DNA from: Cardinalis cardinalis
Taxonomy: Eukaryota; Chordata; Aves; Passeriformes; Cardinalidae
Reading direction: 5' to 3'
Assembly: GCA_014549065.1 (NCBI GenBank)
Contig: JACDOX010000016.1
Span: 6,931,757-6,995,756, forward strand
DNA: 64,000 nucleotides
Each line of letters starts with the position of its first letter. The first letter of the stretch is position 1. The notes beneath the pieces were generated by a model. It saw only the letters and a list, made by a program, of their open reading frames with translations, was not told the DNA's origin and searched no databases. The position numbers and the translations under genes were made by a program. Below are positions 60,937 through 64,000 of this stretch, piece after piece.

Positions 60937-61139
60937 ATGCCGCCCCCGGCAGAGCCGCAGCCGGAGGCGGAGGCCGAGCCGGCGCTGGAGCAGTGGCGGC
61001 AGTACAACGAGACCGACCGGCAATGGGCGCTGCGCCGCCGCTTCATCCTCCGCCACCTCCCCGCGTACCCCGGCGGCGCCATCGACCAGCTGCTGGCGCT
61101 CTCCGTGCTCTGGACCAACCACGTCTTCATGGGCTGCAG
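60937..61139 (+). CDS. NKRF: NKRF first coding exon, N-terminal part of an XTBD (XRN2-binding) domain; gene continues off the window
   Basis: NKRF is a nucleolar/nuclear factor with R3H, G-patch and double-stranded-RNA-binding parts that works with XRN2 in pre-rRNA processing and also represses NF-kappa-B targets. This exon starts at an ATG in good context (CCCGCCATGC) and ends ...HVFMGC AG|GTGAGC with a split Ser codon. Residues ~18-67 (EQWRQYNETDRQWALRRRFI, then LRHLP, LDQLLALS-like, VLWTNHVFMGC) match the XTBD also found in CDKN2AIP and CDKN2AIPNL. I chose NKRF over those because NKRF neighbours SEPT6 in human in the corresponding orientation. The remaining exons, starting with a piece like EKILQMAEG, were not found before 64000. 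Confidence 0.8.
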
Positions 61140-64000
61140 GTGAGCCGCGGGGTCCCGCCGGGCTCGGGCGGGCTCTCGGCGCTCGCTGTCAGCCGGGGTG
61201 CCCCGCAGGACGCCGGGGCTCGGGGCGCTCGGCGGGACGGGCCGNGCTGCGGGCAGGAGCCGGTGGAGTCAAGCGGGACGGGAGCCCCCGCCGGGAGAAC
61301 GGGCTCAGGCTCCCGTGGTGGCCAAACCTCGGCCCCAGATGCGTTGTAGAACGGAGCCGCAGGACAGCTGAGATGGAGGGGGCTGAGGCAAGAGAACTTC
61401 TGTCCCTGGCCCGTTCTGTTTGCTCGAGTGTGCCGGTGTTTGTGTGTGGAGGGGAGCTAGCCGCTGGAAAAGTTTATGGGTGCTTTGCAAGTAGTTCTTG
61501 ATGTCCCGCCCCCAGGACTCGTTAAGCTTGCGGTGCTGTGCTGTGTCATTTAAATGAGCAGAGAGCAGCCCTGGGAGCACAAAGCAGCCTCTGCAGTCCC
61601 CTGAAGGCTCCGCTTTTCGTGGAGAAGGGAAGGGGAATCCTTTCATCCAGCCGTACCGACCGTAGCCAGNCTGTGGAGATCTGCAGAAACGTCACCCACG
61701 TTCACAGACGCCTTTAATGATGTGATTGTTTTGTTTTTAACGGGACGGAAGTAGTTGCTTAACGACCAACTTCTGCAAACTGTGGCACACAGATGGACTT
61801 TTAATAATGTTCCATCCNGCAGCCTTGTGGGGGAATATTTTGTGTCATCTCTACAGAGCAAAATCAGTATCTTTAAATACACATCTGCCTGTTTCCTTTT
61901 TTTTTCCTGAGTCAAGTACTAAACTGTTCTGCCCTGCAAGCACCAAAATTTANCATAGATTTTAAGCAGTTTCAAATTCCAAAGCTTGAGCGATATGTTA
62001 AAATTGAGAATATACATATATTTTTCATATACAGTCGTACACAGTGGTCCATCTTAATGTGCTTGTATGCTGTCTTGATGGGGACCTTCTCTGTGCCAGG
62101 GCTTTTGGGAATGGTGCAATAATCAGCTTCAGGGTGCTGCTAATAGAAGTGAAAACTCCGTGGGAAGGTTTCAAATGCCAAAAACTGCTGCAGTTTAAGG
62201 CTGTCAGTGCACATACTTCCTGTGATGGACTCCTTCACCTGCAGCTCTCAGGGGAGATGAGATTTGGGCAGGATGCAGTCTGGAGCCATTATCGGTGAAG
62301 ATGTTTCCCCAGAGCTGGTGTGCCTGGCTGGGAGCACTGCAGGGAACATTCTGTACTGTTACAACAATTCTAGCTTTACTTACAGTTGCCTGGGGAAGGA
62401 AGGGACCTGCAGCATTCCCTGGAACTGCCTCTGGTGTTTGGGAAGAGATGTTGTTGATTCATCAAGTAACTAGCTTCAAAGTTTGAGGGATTTTTGTTGT
62501 TTTCCCTTAGGTTTGTTGGCTGGTGTTTGGTTTGGGNTTTTGTTTTGTTTTGTTTTCCTAATGCTGGTTTCTTGCCAGCTGTTTGTCAGAGCAGCTCAGC
62601 TGGTTAGAGCAGGGTGCTGATAATGACAGTGATGTGGGTCATTCACCCAGTACTTGGACTCGATAATTCTTGTGGGACCCTTCCAACTCAGTCTGTTCAG
62701 TGGCTCTGGGAAGAACAGATCAGAGGCTTTGCTNTGAAATCTGACTGAGTGTTCTGCTGGGAGATGATGTGGAGGGCATCCAGAAGGCTCAGAACACATG
62801 GCCTGTGAGGAAGGAGTTAAGTAAAAGGCTTCATTGGTTTAGGTGTGGATGAGACAAGGTGCTCCTGTTCCCAGATATGTTAAAGGTGGCTGAGAATGGG
62901 GGCAGTGGTGCAGGAAAGCATTATGCTCCAGAGTTACAGGATCAGGGTAAGGGGTAACCTGTGAAAGTCACAGCAGGGAGACTCCAGTCAGTTACTGGAG
63001 GCACTGGGTTCCTCTGGCCAGATGAGACAAACACGCGTTGAGANTGGCTGATCTCCTCCCCGCCCCCAGCTGAAATATGAGCCCCAAAGGTCTCCATCCT
63101 TTGTGAAGAATGACAGGTGTCAAATCTGACACTGCTCTTGCACCCTGCTGGAAATGGACAATGCCCATCNCAGGTAATGTCTGGTAACAGCCAGAGAGAG
63201 AAACAGATTCCCACTGCAAGAGGACGGGGATGTGTCCTGGTTTGAGGGAAGGCAGGAACCTCCCTTGGAATGGAAAATGTGACCCCCGTCCCTCTGAATT
63301 ATGAACACTTTGAAATTAAGGGGCTTTCAGGCAAAGGTATGGGGAAAGGAGCAGCAGTTCNNNNNNNNNNNNNNNNNNNNNNNNNNNNNNNNNNNNNNNN
63401 NNNNNNNNNNNNNNNNNNNNNNNNNNNNNNNNNNNNNNNNNNNNNNNNNNNNNNNNNNNNNNNNNNNNNNNNNNNNNNNNNNNNNNNNNNNNNNNNNNNN
63501 NNNNNNNNNNNNNNNNNNNNNNNNNNNNNNNNNNNNNNNNNNNNNNNNNNNNNNNNNNNNNNNNNNNNNNNNNNNNNNNNNNNNNNNNNNNNNNNNNNNN
63601 NNNNNNNNNNNNNNNNNNNNNNNNNNNNNNNNNNNNNNNNNNNNNNNNNNNNNNNNNNNNNNNNNNNNNNNNNNNNNNNNNNNNNNNNNNNNNNNNNNNN
63701 NNNNNNNNNNNNNNNNNNNNNNNNNNNNNNNNNNNNNNNNNNNNNNNNNNNNNNNNNNNNNNNNNNNNNNNNNNNNNNNNNNNNNNNNNNNNNNNNNNNN
63801 NNNNNNNNNNNNNNNNNNNNNNTGTCTGTGCACCCCCCGGAATGTCTCTGTACGTCCCCAGTGTGCGCGCTGTCCCGTGTGTGTCGCTGCCCGCAGCCGA
63901 GCGCGATCCAGCCCCGCCTNCCCTCGGTGCAGTTCCGGGCACGGCCGGCAGGGGCGCTGCTGGCCCCCCGCGGGGCAAACAAANCAAACCAAAATAAAAT
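61140..64000 (+). other. NKRF: NKRF intron 1 (partial), with an assembly gap
   Basis: No further NKRF exon was seen. The stretch holds a SINE at 62588-62700 and an N run at 63361-63822. It becomes GC-rich near 63840-63960, perhaps a second CpG block. Confidence 0.5.
62588..62700 (+). mobile_element. tRNA-Ile-derived SINE with CR1-like tail (TguSINE1 type)
   Basis: The head 'gcagctcagctggttagagc' continues into 'agggtgctgataatgac', which follows tRNA-Ile (A box GCTCAGCTGG, D arm GGTTAGAGC). A degenerate B box follows (GTGGGTCATTCACCC). The tail 'ttgtgggacccttccaactc' is the CR1 3'-end type. This composition matches the SINE described in zebra finch and supports a songbird source. Confidence 0.75.

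Noticed and set aside
60014..61130. Minus-strand frames rich in HTHT and Arg/Pro upstream of NKRF
   Set aside because: They are the complement of TG microsatellites and the CpG island; the NKRF exon on the plus strand explains the conserved part.
62590..62660. Possible functional tRNA-Ile gene
   Set aside because: The anticodon and T arms are degenerate, and a CR1-like tail follows; it is a SINE, not a tRNA gene.

Overview
The window is nuclear DNA from a bird, very probably a songbird. Every gene is split by GT-AG introns or sits in a CpG island, and the protein sequences are vertebrate. The interspersed repeats are avian: CR1 ends, avian ERV-type LTRs, and a tRNA-Ile-headed, CR1-tailed SINE of the kind described from zebra finch. 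The gene order matches the human Xq24 block (NKRF-SEPT6-SOWAHD-RPL39-UPF3B-NDUFA1-AKAP14-NKAP) read backwards. That block lies on chicken chromosome 4 and, by inference, on songbird 4A. The sequence is a draft: it has three long N runs (14259-14746, 33057-33301, 63361-63822) and many isolated Ns, some inside codons.

Layout, left to right. 1-4330 is non-coding except for a CpG island at 780-1500, which may be the first exon and promoter of a minus-strand gene lying off the left edge. NKAP (+, nine coding exons, 5105-10022) meets AKAP14 (-, four coding exons, 13478-11445) tail to tail. NDUFA1 (-, three exons, 16138-15455) and UPF3B (+, ten exons, 16523-22632) share a head-to-head CpG-island promoter. 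RPL39 (+, three exons, 23715-25293) follows, with a good H/ACA snoRNA candidate (SNORA69 position) in its second intron. SOWAHD (-, one exon, 30688-29687) comes next. SEPT6 (SEPTIN6, +) fills about 33-59 kb; its first coding exon is apparently lost in the gap inside its CpG island, and it has two or three alternative last exons. The window ends with the first exon of NKRF (+, 60937-61139), which carries most of an XRN2-binding (XTBD) domain. The rest of NKRF is beyond the right edge.

The genes are conserved housekeeping or ciliary genes, not an operon-like system. UPF3B (nonsense-mediated decay), NKAP (splicing/transcription), RPL39 (ribosome) and NKRF (rRNA processing via XRN2) all act in RNA metabolism. 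NDUFA1 is respiratory complex I, AKAP14 is axonemal, SEPT6 is cytoskeletal. The most notable observations are: a probable GC-AG intron in NDUFA1; the intronic H/ACA RNA; alternative SEPT6 termini; a telomere-like repeat cluster in an NKAP intron; apparent loss of a regular PKA-anchoring helix in AKAP14; a ZNF143 plus Kaiso-type bidirectional promoter; and a 14-base match to the Tn5/Nextera mosaic end inside the NKAP CpG island, which may mark an assembly artefact. I saw no clearly novel biological system.
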